From Halosimplex aquaticum (GTDB lineage Archaea > Halobacteriota > Halobacteria > Halobacteriales > Haloarculaceae): a stretch of DNA of 64,000 nucleotides. A model generated the notes under the pieces. It searched no databases, was not told the DNA's origin, and saw nothing but the letters and a program-made list of their open reading frames with translations. This document shows, in pieces, positions 28,250 through 35,774 of the stretch. Numbering within the stretch: the stretch's first letter is position 1; each line of letters starts with the position of its first letter. The position numbers and the translations under genes were made by a program. Location of the stretch: NCBI RefSeq assembly GCF_028747785.1, contig NZ_CP118158.1, forward strand, positions 3,162,001 through 3,226,000. Direction: 5' to 3'.

Positions 28250-28624
28250 ATGGACCCGGAGGCGCTCCGAGCGCTCGGCCGGCGGTTCTGGTACGCCTGG
28301 GCGGCCGCGCTGCTCGCCAGCCTCGGAGCGGTCGCGGCGGCCCTCGCGATAATCGGGCCGGACGACGCGTGGCTCGTCGGGATGTACGCGCTGCTCTCGG
28401 TCCTGTTCGTCGGCTTCGCCGTCGTCTCGCTGGTGCTTGACGAGCGGCTGAACGCGGCGGGACAGGTGATCGCGGCCGCCGGACTCGCCGTCGTCGCCGT
28501 CGGCGTCACCCGAGACTACTCGGACCCGCTCTTCTGGGGCGGTATGGGTCTGGCAGTCGTCGGATCGACGCTCGGGGTCGTGGCCGACCACGGTGAGCGC
28601 CTCTGGTCGGCGCTTCGCGGTTGA
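28250..28624 (+). CDS. Four-helix membrane protein, unknown function
   Basis: A 124-residue protein with four predicted helices (about 15-36, 42-62, 70-86 and 95-113) and short soluble ends. No conserved polar residues within helices suggest transport. It lies 67 bases after the DUF5817-like gene on the same strand. I do not recognise a named family; the even spread of hydrophobic segments and matching codon use support a real gene. Confidence 0.62.
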   Translation: MDPEALRALGRRFWYAWAAALLASLGAVAAALAIIGPDDAWLVGMYALLSVLFVGFAVVSLVLDERLNAAGQVIAAAGLAVVAVGVTRDYSDPLFWGGMGLAVVGSTLGVVADHGERLWSALRG

Positions 28625-28662
28625 TCTGACCGACGGACAGACCGGCCGCCGCGCCGGCGCCC

Positions 28663-29046
28663 TCAGACGATGAAGACGAGGGCGAATATCGGGACGCCGA
28701 CGAAGTAGGCGATCCCGTAGAGGAACAGGTTCGTGGGTATCTTCCCCTCGTGTTTCGGTTCGTCGAGCGTCTCGTAGTCGATGGCGTCGTGGAACTGCGA
28801 GGGGATGTCCTCGCGGACGGTCGCGCGGTCGCGGAACCGGTCGAGCGGGTCCCACCCCGTCAGACCGAGGTTCCAGGCCGCCGAGACGATCCAGAGGATG
28901 CCCATCACGGGGACGAGAAACAGGACGACGAGGCCGACGATCGGGTGCAAGACGCCGGCGTTTATCGCCACGCCGACGAGGCGAACGGTCGCGACCGGCG
29001 CGACCACGCCCGCGGCCGCGGCGTAGATCGGAGCTCTGTCGTCCAT
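28663..29046 (-). CDS. Membrane protein with acidic loop, unknown function
   Basis: A 127-residue protein with about three to four helices: 8-28, 32-56 and 105-127. Between them lies a soluble loop, WDPLDRFRDRATVREDIPSQF and EPKHEGKIP. I chose the ATG at 29046; a TATA-like CCCTATAC about 25 bases upstream on the minus strand fits a leaderless transcript, and the 29 upstream codons read as non-coding. The gene is convergent with the membrane protein at 28250. The family is not recognised. Confidence 0.6.
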   Translation of the reverse strand: MDDRAPIYAAAAGVVAPVATVRLVGVAINAGVLHPIVGLVVLFLVPVMGILWIVSAAWNLGLTGWDPLDRFRDRATVREDIPSQFHDAIDYETLDEPKHEGKIPTNLFLYGIAYFVGVPIFALVFIV

Positions 29047-29089
29047 GGTCCGAACGGACGGAAGCGACCAGTATAGGGTTTTCTCCGGC

Positions 29090-29180
29090 GACGATTCCCC
29101 GGGCACCGGCGACTGCTCGGGTAGCGGGGACACCCCGGGCCGCAGCGACTCCCTGGGCCGCGGCGGTGACCCGGGTCGGG
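29090..29180. repeat. Degenerate 18-bp tandem repeat
   Basis: About five units with an 18-bp period, each built on GAC followed by a CCGGG-like core (for example GACTGCTCGGGTAGCGGG at 29111-29128 and GACACCCCGGGCCGCAGC at 29129-29146). It lies upstream of the gene starting at 29046 and downstream of the small gene ending at 29195. I see no coding or regulatory role. Confidence 0.5.
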
Positions 29181-29194
29181 TGCCGCTCTCCCCC

Positions 29195-29371
29195 TTACAG
29201 CAGGCCGAGCGCCTTCGCGACGCCGACGAGCGCGGCCAGCGTCGTCACCGTCAGCTTCGCGAGGCGCATGACCCGCGTCGCTCGACGGACGGGTCGACCG
29301 TCGTCGCCGCTCTCGCTCTCACCGGTGTCGGTCGTGCGGACGTTTGCGTCCGCGACTTCGTTGGGGCGCAT
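29195..29371 (-). CDS. 58-residue membrane-tail microprotein
   Basis: A short gene of 58 codons plus stop: an acidic N-terminus (ANVRTTDTGESESGDDGRP) followed by a basic hinge and one hydrophobic C-terminal helix (LTVTTLAALVGVAKALGLL). The layout is that of a tail-anchored peptide. It is on the same strand as hmgA, starting about 155 bases after hmgA stops, and could be read from the same transcript. The bipartite composition supports it, but I do not recognise the family. Confidence 0.55.
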   Translation of the reverse strand: MRPNEVADANVRTTDTGESESGDDGRPVRRATRVMRLAKLTVTTLAALVGVAKALGLL

Positions 29372-29526
29372 GGGTGTGGGCGCGCCCGCCGGGGCTCCCG
29401 GACGGACGCACGCTGACTACCGGGGCACGGAAGGTAAACGCCAGCCAACACCGGAGTGGAAGTGAAAGTAAAACGTACCCTCCGCCTCGAAATGCTGTGC
29501 AGAGAACACGTCCCGGACGTGCGGCG

Positions 29527-30786
29527 CTATCGGCCGAGTTCCTCGTGGGCGCTGGAGAGGTGCTGCGAGGCGAGCGCGGAGAGCAGGGAGAGCTCGCCGG
29601 CGAGCGCGCCGGCGGCGACAACCTCCGCGAGCGCGTCGGCGTTCGACCCGACGGGGTCGCCGCCGCCGCCGACCCCGATCACGTCGAGCAGTTCCGACTG
29701 GGTCGCCAGGTCGGTCCCGCCGCCGACCGTCCCGACCGGGAGGCTGGCGAGGTTGACGCTGGCGTAGAGTTCGTCCTCCCGCGCGTCCGCGGTCGTGATG
29801 CAGTTGCTCCCCTCGACGACGTGGGCCTCGTCCTGCCCGGTGGCGATGAAGACGCCGGCGACGACGTTGGCGGCCTGGGCGTTGAACCCGAGGCTCCCGG
29901 CCTTGGCGCTGCCGATCAGGTTCTTGCGCGTGTTGGCCTCCTCGATGGCCTCGGGCGTCGTGCCGAAGCGCTCCTCGACGGTCTCCCGGGGGATGGTCAC
30001 GTCGGCGGTGACGGTGTGGCCGCGGCCCTCGACGGCGTTGATGGCCGCGGGCTTCTTGTCGGTACAGAGGTTGCCCGACACCGCCACGAGGGAGGCGGGG
30101 GTCTCCTCCTCGACGACCTCGGCGGCCGCCTGCGTCGCGATGGTCGCCATGTTCATCCCGTTGGCGTCGCCGGTGTCGTAGGAGAAGCGCAGGAAGACGG
30201 AGTCGCCGACGAGGTAGGGCGTGACCGACTGGAGGCGGCCGTGGCTCGTGGTTTCCTCGGCGGCATCGGCGAGGCGGTCCTCGTTGTCCTCGACCCACTC
30301 GGCGACCGCGGCGCCCTCGGAGATGTCGGCGACGCGGAACACCGGCGCGCGGGTCATCCCGCGCTTGGTCACGCGGACGGTCGCGCCGCCCGCCGCCGAG
30401 ATGGCCGAGCAGCCGCGGTTGACGCTCGCGACGAGCGCGCCCTCGGTCGTCGCGATGGGGAGGTAGAAGTCGCCGTCGGCGGCCTCGCCGCGGACGGCGA
30501 CGGGGCCGGCGACGCCGACCGGCAGCTGCGCGCCGCCGATCATGTTCTCGATGTTCGAGTCGGCGGACTCGGCGGCGAAGGTGTAGTCGCCGGTCGCCGA
30601 GAGGTCGACACCCGTCTCGCGCTCGACGACGAGCCGTCGGGCCGTCGCGGCCGTCTCGGCGTCGGCGTGGTCTTCGAGCTCGTAGAGGCGCAGGTCGCCG
30701 TCGGCGACGCGGTCGGCGAGCGTCTCGGCGTCGGCGGTGTCGCTCCCGCTCGCGGCCGCGCCCGCGGCGTCGGAGTCGTCGGTCAT
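29527..30786 (-). CDS. hmgA: HMG-CoA reductase (class I)
   Basis: This enzyme reduces HMG-CoA to mevalonate with NADPH, the committed step to archaeal isoprenoid lipids. The 419-residue protein has the class I signatures ENMIGGAQLPVGVAGP (80-95), DANGMNMAT near 210, NLCTDKKPAAINAVEGRGH, GFNAQAANVVAG and LPVGTVGGGTDLATQ. No membrane helix is present, as usual in archaea. It is the well-known statin target in haloarchaea. The gene starts with ATG at 30786 and is followed by a microprotein gene. Confidence 0.98.
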   Translation of the reverse strand: MTDDSDAAGAAASGSDTADAETLADRVADGDLRLYELEDHADAETAATARRLVVERETGVDLSATGDYTFAAESADSNIENMIGGAQLPVGVAGPVAVRGEAADGDFYLPIATTEGALVASVNRGCSAISAAGGATVRVTKRGMTRAPVFRVADISEGAAVAEWVEDNEDRLADAAEETTSHGRLQSVTPYLVGDSVFLRFSYDTGDANGMNMATIATQAAAEVVEEETPASLVAVSGNLCTDKKPAAINAVEGRGHTVTADVTIPRETVEERFGTTPEAIEEANTRKNLIGSAKAGSLGFNAQAANVVAGVFIATGQDEAHVVEGSNCITTADAREDELYASVNLASLPVGTVGGGTDLATQSELLDVIGVGGGGDPVGSNADALAEVVAAGALAGELSLLSALASQHLSSAHEELGR

Positions 30787-30864
30787 GCCCGGAGGCTCGC
30801 GGTCGACGCCCCTAACAGTTGCTGTCCCGGTCGCGCGGTTCGGGGGTCGCCGTCCGGCAGCCGA

Positions 30865-31410
30865 TCACTCCCCGTCGGATCCGCCCGTGACGCGCCCGAG
30901 CAGGTCGGTCAGGCGGTCCAGCGGCTGGCCGGTCAGCAGGGAGACGAGGCGGTCGCTGCGGTCGTACATCCGCTGGAGTTTCCGCACCTGTTCGAGGTGG
31001 TACTCGGCGCGCTCGCCCTCGGCGTCCTCCAGGGCCTCGGCCGCCTCGTCGAGCGCGCGGCTCATGATGCGTATCTCGCGGGTGACCTCCTGGCGGAGGA
31101 ACTGCTGGAACACGTACCACAGGTCGGTCTCGGCCTCGAAGAACGCCTTCTTGCCCTCGCCGGGGAGCGACCGGCGGTGGACGAGGTGGAAGCGTTCGAG
31201 GGTGGTCATCGCGGTGCTCACCGTCGACTTCGCGTAGCCGCTCCGCTCGGCGAGTCCGTCCAGCGAGACGGGCTCGGGCTCGAAGAGGAGGATGCCGAAC
31301 AGGCGGCCGTAGCTGCGCTTGGCGCCGTATACCTCCGCACTGCGCTCCAGGGCGTCGATGACCTCCGCGCGCGCCGATTCGACCGGATCGTGGGTGTCAG
31401 TGTCGCTCAT
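30865..31410 (-). CDS. GbsR/MarR-family winged-helix regulator
   Basis: A 181-residue DNA-binding protein of the GbsR type. AKRSYGRLFGILLFEPEPVSLDGLAERSGYAKSTVSTAM (about 25-65) is the winged HTH, followed by RFHLVHRRSLPGEGKKAFFEAETD as wing and a long C-terminal helix for dimerisation. The ATG at 31410 is chosen over an upstream one because the family starts there. It is divergent from the ABC transporter genes with about 100 bases between, so it probably controls that transporter. Confidence 0.9.
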   Translation of the reverse strand: MSDTDTHDPVESARAEVIDALERSAEVYGAKRSYGRLFGILLFEPEPVSLDGLAERSGYAKSTVSTAMTTLERFHLVHRRSLPGEGKKAFFEAETDLWYVFQQFLRQEVTREIRIMSRALDEAAEALEDAEGERAEYHLEQVRKLQRMYDRSDRLVSLLTGQPLDRLTDLLGRVTGGSDGE

Positions 31411-31478
31411 GGTTCGGTCGCGACGGTCGCCGTCCGCGTCGACCGCTCCCGTCACGTCTGTCTCTCGGCGCCCCAACG

Positions 31479-31522
31479 TTTAAATCGTTCTCTACAGAAT
31501 ATTTTGTATATGCCGAATATTC
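31479..31522 (+). promoter_or_regulatory. Promoter of the ABC operon with paired GAATATT sites
   Basis: TTTAAA at 31479-31484 lies about 28 bases before the ATG at 31510, so the transporter mRNA is probably leaderless. GAATATT occurs at 31497-31503 and again at 31515-31521, the second being part of the palindrome GAATATTC, 18 bases apart over the start site. This is a plausible binding site for the divergent GbsR-type regulator. Confidence 0.5.
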
Positions 31523-32322
31523 CGATTGGAGACGAAGACGGCACTACCGCGGGCGACGAGACCGGCGGAGACGAGGCGGTCGTCCTGCGCGGGGCCGGCA
31601 TCGAGAAGACCTACGACTCGCGGCTCCCGTGGCGCCGCGGCGTCGACGTGCTCGACGGCGTCGACCTGGAGGTCCGCGCGGGCGAGATCGTCGGGATCGT
31701 CGGCGCGAACGGCAGCGGCAAGTCGACGCTGATGCGGATCCTCGTCGGGGCGCTCGACCCGGACGGCGGGTCGGTCACGCGCTCGGGGCGCGTGGGCTGG
31801 TGTCCCCAGGAGAGCCTCCTCTACGACCGGCTGACCGTGGCGGAGACGTTCGACCTGTTCGGCGCCGCCTACGGGCTCTCCGCGGAGGCGGTCGCCGACG
31901 CGCGCGACCGCCTCGCCGACCGCCTCGACTTCGAGCGGTTCCTCGACTACCAGGTCCGCCACCTCAGCGGCGGCAACCGCCAGAAGGTCAACCTCGCCGT
32001 CGCCCTGCTGCACGACCCCGACGTGCTCCTGCTCGACGAACCGTACACGGGCTTCGACTGGGAGACGTACCTGGCGTTCTGGGAGCTCACCGAGGAGCTC
32101 ACCGAGCGCGGCACCGCCATCGCCGTCATCTCCCACTTCGTCAGCGAGCGCGAGCGATTCGACCGGATCTACGAGCTCCGCGACGGCGACCTCGTCGAGT
32201 CCGATGGCGAGAGCGGTGGCGTCGGTGACGGCGGTACCGCCGAGGAGAGCGGTCCCGCCGGGGAGTCCCACGCCGCGGACGCCGACGGGGACGCGGTGTC
32301 CGACCCGACGGAGGTGGCGTAG
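31510..32322 (+). CDS. ABC transporter ATP-binding protein
   Basis: A 270-residue ATPase. Walker A is GANGSGKST near 68-76, the signature is LSGGNRQKVNLA, and Walker B is DVLLLDEPYTGFDW; the H-loop His is in VISHF. It ends in a 45-residue acidic tail. The closest style is the CcmA-type exporter ATPase. The ATG at 31510 fits the TATA spacing; the frame is open far upstream through unrelated DNA. The permease genes follow directly, so this is the engine of a two-permease exporter of unknown substrate. Confidence 0.95.
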   Translation: MPNIPIGDEDGTTAGDETGGDEAVVLRGAGIEKTYDSRLPWRRGVDVLDGVDLEVRAGEIVGIVGANGSGKSTLMRILVGALDPDGGSVTRSGRVGWCPQESLLYDRLTVAETFDLFGAAYGLSAEAVADARDRLADRLDFERFLDYQVRHLSGGNRQKVNLAVALLHDPDVLLLDEPYTGFDWETYLAFWELTEELTERGTAIAVISHFVSERERFDRIYELRDGDLVESDGESGGVGDGGTAEESGPAGESHAADADGDAVSDPTEVA

Positions 32323-33138
32323 ATGGGCGCCGGCACGGGCGCAAGCGGGAACGCCGACGGCGACGCCGCGTTCGGCGGAAGCGGTGCGCCGCCGACCGCC
32401 GAGCGCGGGCGAGGCGATCGGCTCTCGGTCGGGGTCGCCGCGCACGTCCGCGAGTTCCTGCGGGAGCCGGTCCACGTCGTCCTGCTCCTCGCGCTCCCGC
32501 CGCTCGTCGTCGAGGGCTACGGCCGTGCGATGGCCTCGTTCCCGGCGCTCCCGCACCTGACGGCCGTCCCCGCGACGCTCGGGCGGGTCAACGGCGCGGT
32601 CTTCGCCGCCGCGTTCCTCGCGGGACTGATCGGCCTCTTCCAGGTCGTCAGTGCCGTCCAGGCCGACGGCCGCCTCGCGGTCTGCGGCTTCTCCCGGGCC
32701 GACCTGTTCGTCTCCCGCCTCGGCACCGTCCTCGCCGTGAGCGCCTGCTCGGCCGCCGTCACCTTCGCCGCGCTCTGGTGGCGGGTCGACGTCGCGGCGC
32801 CCACGGCCGCGTTCGGCGCGCTCGTCCTCGCCGCGCTGACCTACGGCCTCATCGGCGTCCTCGTCGGGACGCTCCTCCCCCGGGAACTGGAGGGGTCGCT
32901 CGTCCTCGTGTTCCTCGCCGACTTCGACGACTTCCTCGCCAGCGGCGTCGTCGACGTGGACTCGCCGGCCGTGAACCTCCTCCCGCTGCACTACCCGCAC
33001 GCCCTCTTCCGGGCCGCCGTCCTCGACGGCTCGGTCCCGACCGGGGACGTCCTGGCGGGACTGGCGTACCTGGCCGTCCTGTTCGTCGCCGTCCTCGGCG
33101 CGTACGTCCGCCTCGCCAGCGGGGGTGAGGGCGCGTGA
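32323..33138 (+). CDS. ABC transporter permease, first of two
   Basis: A 271-residue membrane protein with about six helices after a 45-residue Gly/Ala-rich N-terminus. VREFLREPVHVVLLLALPPLVVEGY is the first helix region, and YGLIGVLVGTLLPRELEGSL is a motif shared with the next permease. Its ATG directly follows the ATPase stop, and it overlaps the next permease by four bases. It belongs to the ABC-2 type of exporter permeases; the cargo is unknown. Confidence 0.85.
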   Translation: MGAGTGASGNADGDAAFGGSGAPPTAERGRGDRLSVGVAAHVREFLREPVHVVLLLALPPLVVEGYGRAMASFPALPHLTAVPATLGRVNGAVFAAAFLAGLIGLFQVVSAVQADGRLAVCGFSRADLFVSRLGTVLAVSACSAAVTFAALWWRVDVAAPTAAFGALVLAALTYGLIGVLVGTLLPRELEGSLVLVFLADFDDFLASGVVDVDSPAVNLLPLHYPHALFRAAVLDGSVPTGDVLAGLAYLAVLFVAVLGAYVRLASGGEGA

Positions 33139-33905
33139 GCACCGACGACGCCAGGGCGAGGGTCGGCGGCGGGCGGTCGACCGCGCTCGCGGCCTTCGTC
33201 GGCGGCCTCCGCGAGTACGCCCGCACGCCGGTCCTGCTGGCGCTGTTCGTCTTCCTCCCCGCGTACCTGATCGGCGGGTTCACCCGGCTGGTCCCGTCGA
33301 CGACGACCCCGCTCGACGTGCCGGGCGGCGGCACCCAGGCCGTCGAGATGGCGGCCCTCTACGCCGTGCTGATGGTCCCGCTCGTCGGCGCGCTCGTCGG
33401 CGCGCTGGCGGGCGTGTTCCTGATACAGGCCGCCCGCGACGCCGACGCTCGGCTCGTCGTCGCCGGCGCCCGCCCCGTCTCGGTCCTCCTCGCGCGCTTC
33501 GGTCTCCTCGCGGTCGTCGGCGCGCTGGTCGCCGCGGTCTCCGTGGCCACTGCGGCGACCATCTACGTTCCCGAACGGCCGCTGATCGTCGGCGTCGCCG
33601 CGCTGCTGGCCGCCCTGACCTACGGCCTGCTCGGCGTGCTCGCCGGCCTCGTCGTCGACCGCCTCGCCGGCGTCTACCTCGCGCTGTTCGGGACGATGAT
33701 GGACCTCTTCCTCGTCCAGAACCCGCTGGCGGACCCGCCGGAGTACGCGCGGCTGCTGCCCGGCCACGTCCCCGTCGAACTCGCCGTCGACGCCGGCTTC
33801 TCGACCGACGTGGCGCTGTCGGTCGCCGGCGAGGGCGCGGCGTATCTCCTCGCAGTCGGCGCGGTGACCGCGCTCGCGCTCTACCGGACGATGCGCGTCT
33901 CGTAG
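33135..33905 (+). CDS. ABC transporter permease, second of two
   Basis: A 256-residue ABC-2-like permease with six predicted helices. LREYARTPVLLALFVFLPAYLIGG is the first helix region and YGLLGVLAGLVVDRLAGVYLALFG matches a segment of the preceding permease, so the two are paralogues likely forming a heterodimer with the ATPase. It starts at a GTG (33135) overlapping the previous stop by four bases and ends the operon. Confidence 0.85.
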   Translation: MSTDDARARVGGGRSTALAAFVGGLREYARTPVLLALFVFLPAYLIGGFTRLVPSTTTPLDVPGGGTQAVEMAALYAVLMVPLVGALVGALAGVFLIQAARDADARLVVAGARPVSVLLARFGLLAVVGALVAAVSVATAATIYVPERPLIVGVAALLAALTYGLLGVLAGLVVDRLAGVYLALFGTMMDLFLVQNPLADPPEYARLLPGHVPVELAVDAGFSTDVALSVAGEGAAYLLAVGAVTALALYRTMRVS

Positions 33906-33986
33906 GGTGGAGTCGCTCGCCGATCCGATTCCTCGGACGCCCCGTCGTCCGAACGCTTACCAACCGCTCGACTCCCAGTTGCCACC

Positions 33987-35612
33987 ATGACAGCGGCCGC
34001 GGATCTGGTCCTCACGAACGCGGAGGTGCACACGCTCGCCGATCCCGACGAGACGGCCGAGGCGGTGGCGGTCCGCGACGGGCGGATCGCCGGCGTCGGA
34101 ACGACGCGCGACGTCGAACACCTCGCCGGCGTCGAGACGACCGTCCGGGACTGCGGGGGCCGGGTCGTCCTCCCGGGATTCGTCGACGCGCACACGCACC
34201 TGCCGATGGTCGGCCGACGGCTCGTCAACGCCGACCTCGCCGCCGCCGAATCGCCGGCCGACGCCGTGGGTCTGCTGGTGAACCACGCCGCCGAGACCGA
34301 CCCCGAAACCGCGGGTCCCGACCGCGAGTGGGTCCTGGGCTTCGGCTACGACGAGAGCGCGTGGGACGACTCCCGGTACCTGACCGCCGAGGACCTCGAC
34401 GAGGTGAGCGACGAGCGACCGGTCGCGGCCGTCCGCGAGGACATGCACCTCGCTTCCCTGAACTCGGTCGCGCTCGACCGCCTGCGCGGCGAGATGCCCG
34501 ACGCCGACGTGCAGACGCGCGGCGGTGAGCCGACGGGCGTCGTCGTGGAGGACGCGCTCGACCCCCTGTGGGACGCCATCGAACCGGACCGCGCCGCGAT
34601 GCGCCGGGCGGTCCACGCCGCCGTCGAGCGCGCGAACGAACTCGGCGTCGTCGGCGTCCACGACATGGTCCGCCGCTCGGAAGCGCCAGCCGTCTACCGC
34701 GAACTCGATCGCGTCGGCGAACTCTCCCTGCGCGTCCGGATCAACTACTGGGCCGACCACCTCGATGCGGTCGAGGAACTCGGCCTCCGGACGAACCACG
34801 GGAGCGAGCGAGTGCGGACGGGGGCGATCAAGACCTACACCGACGGCTCCATCGGCGGCCGGACCGCGAAGCTCTCCGAACCGTACGCCGACGCCGCCGA
34901 CTCCGGCGGCGAAGACGGCGGCGACACCGGCTCCGACGGAGGTGACTCTGGTTCCGGCGGCGAGGGTGACGACCGTCGCGGCCAGTGGGTCGTCGACCCC
35001 GAGGAACTCCGGGAACTGGTCGCCCGCGCGGACGAAGCGGGCCTGCAGGTCGCCGCCCACGCCATCGGCGACGAGGCGATCCGGGCCGCGCTGCACGCCT
35101 TCCGGTCGGCCGACGGCGAGCGCCACCGGATCGAACACGCCGAGGTGCTGACCGACGACCTCCTCGCCCGCATCGCGGAGAGCGACGTCGTCGCCTCGAT
35201 GCAGCCGAACTTCCTGAAGTGGGCGGGCGAGGGCGGGCTGTACGCCGAGCGCCTCGGCGACGAGCGGCGACTGGCCTCGAACCGCTTCGGCGAACTGCTG
35301 GCGTCTGGCGCCGCCCTCGCGTTCGGGAGCGACTGCATGCCGCTCGACCCGCTCTACGGGGTGCAACAGGCCGTGACCGCGCCGGACGAGCGCCAGCGGC
35401 TCTCCGTCACCGACGCCCTCCGGGCCTACACCAGCGGCGCCGCCTACGCCGGCTTCGACGAGCACCGGCTGGGGACCGTCGAACCCGGGAAGCTCGCCGA
35501 TCTGGTCGTCCTCGACCGGTCCCCGTGGGCCGTCGATCCCGGCGAGATCGCCGACATCGACGTCCGAGCGACGCTGGTCGGCGGCGACGTCGTCTTCGAC
35601 AGGGACGCGTAG
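33987..35612 (+). CDS. YtcJ-like amidohydrolase
   Basis: A 541-residue metal-dependent amidohydrolase of the amidohydrolase-3/YtcJ type. DAHTHLPMVG carries the first metal His pair; KTYTDGSIGGRTA is the typical YtcJ-family motif; AAHAIGDEAIRAALHAF and FGSDCMPLDPLYG carry later metal ligands. A 30-residue Gly/Ser/Asp insert at about 300-330 is a halophile-style loop. The family hydrolyses amides or imines of unknown nature. GCTTACC about 29 bases before the ATG may be the TATA box. Confidence 0.9.
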   Translation: MTAAADLVLTNAEVHTLADPDETAEAVAVRDGRIAGVGTTRDVEHLAGVETTVRDCGGRVVLPGFVDAHTHLPMVGRRLVNADLAAAESPADAVGLLVNHAAETDPETAGPDREWVLGFGYDESAWDDSRYLTAEDLDEVSDERPVAAVREDMHLASLNSVALDRLRGEMPDADVQTRGGEPTGVVVEDALDPLWDAIEPDRAAMRRAVHAAVERANELGVVGVHDMVRRSEAPAVYRELDRVGELSLRVRINYWADHLDAVEELGLRTNHGSERVRTGAIKTYTDGSIGGRTAKLSEPYADAADSGGEDGGDTGSDGGDSGSGGEGDDRRGQWVVDPEELRELVARADEAGLQVAAHAIGDEAIRAALHAFRSADGERHRIEHAEVLTDDLLARIAESDVVASMQPNFLKWAGEGGLYAERLGDERRLASNRFGELLASGAALAFGSDCMPLDPLYGVQQAVTAPDERQRLSVTDALRAYTSGAAYAGFDEHRLGTVEPGKLADLVVLDRSPWAVDPGEIADIDVRATLVGGDVVFDRDA

Positions 35613-35774
35613 GGCCTGCTGGTTCGGCCGGGGTCGTTTTGTCGCCGACCGCGCACAACCGATCGCCGTCGTTCGCGGCTGAGGCCCGGATACGTCCCGG
35701 CGGGAAGACAGATCAAAGAGAAAGTATTTTCTGCGGAGGGAGAATCTCAGCGAACGAAGCGCGGTTGGGTTGAC

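Noticed and set aside
29045..29416. A 123-codon plus-strand frame with GDxPGR-like repeats
   Set aside because: It overlaps two better-supported minus-strand features and its second half is Arg-rich noise. The repeat is kept only as a DNA feature.
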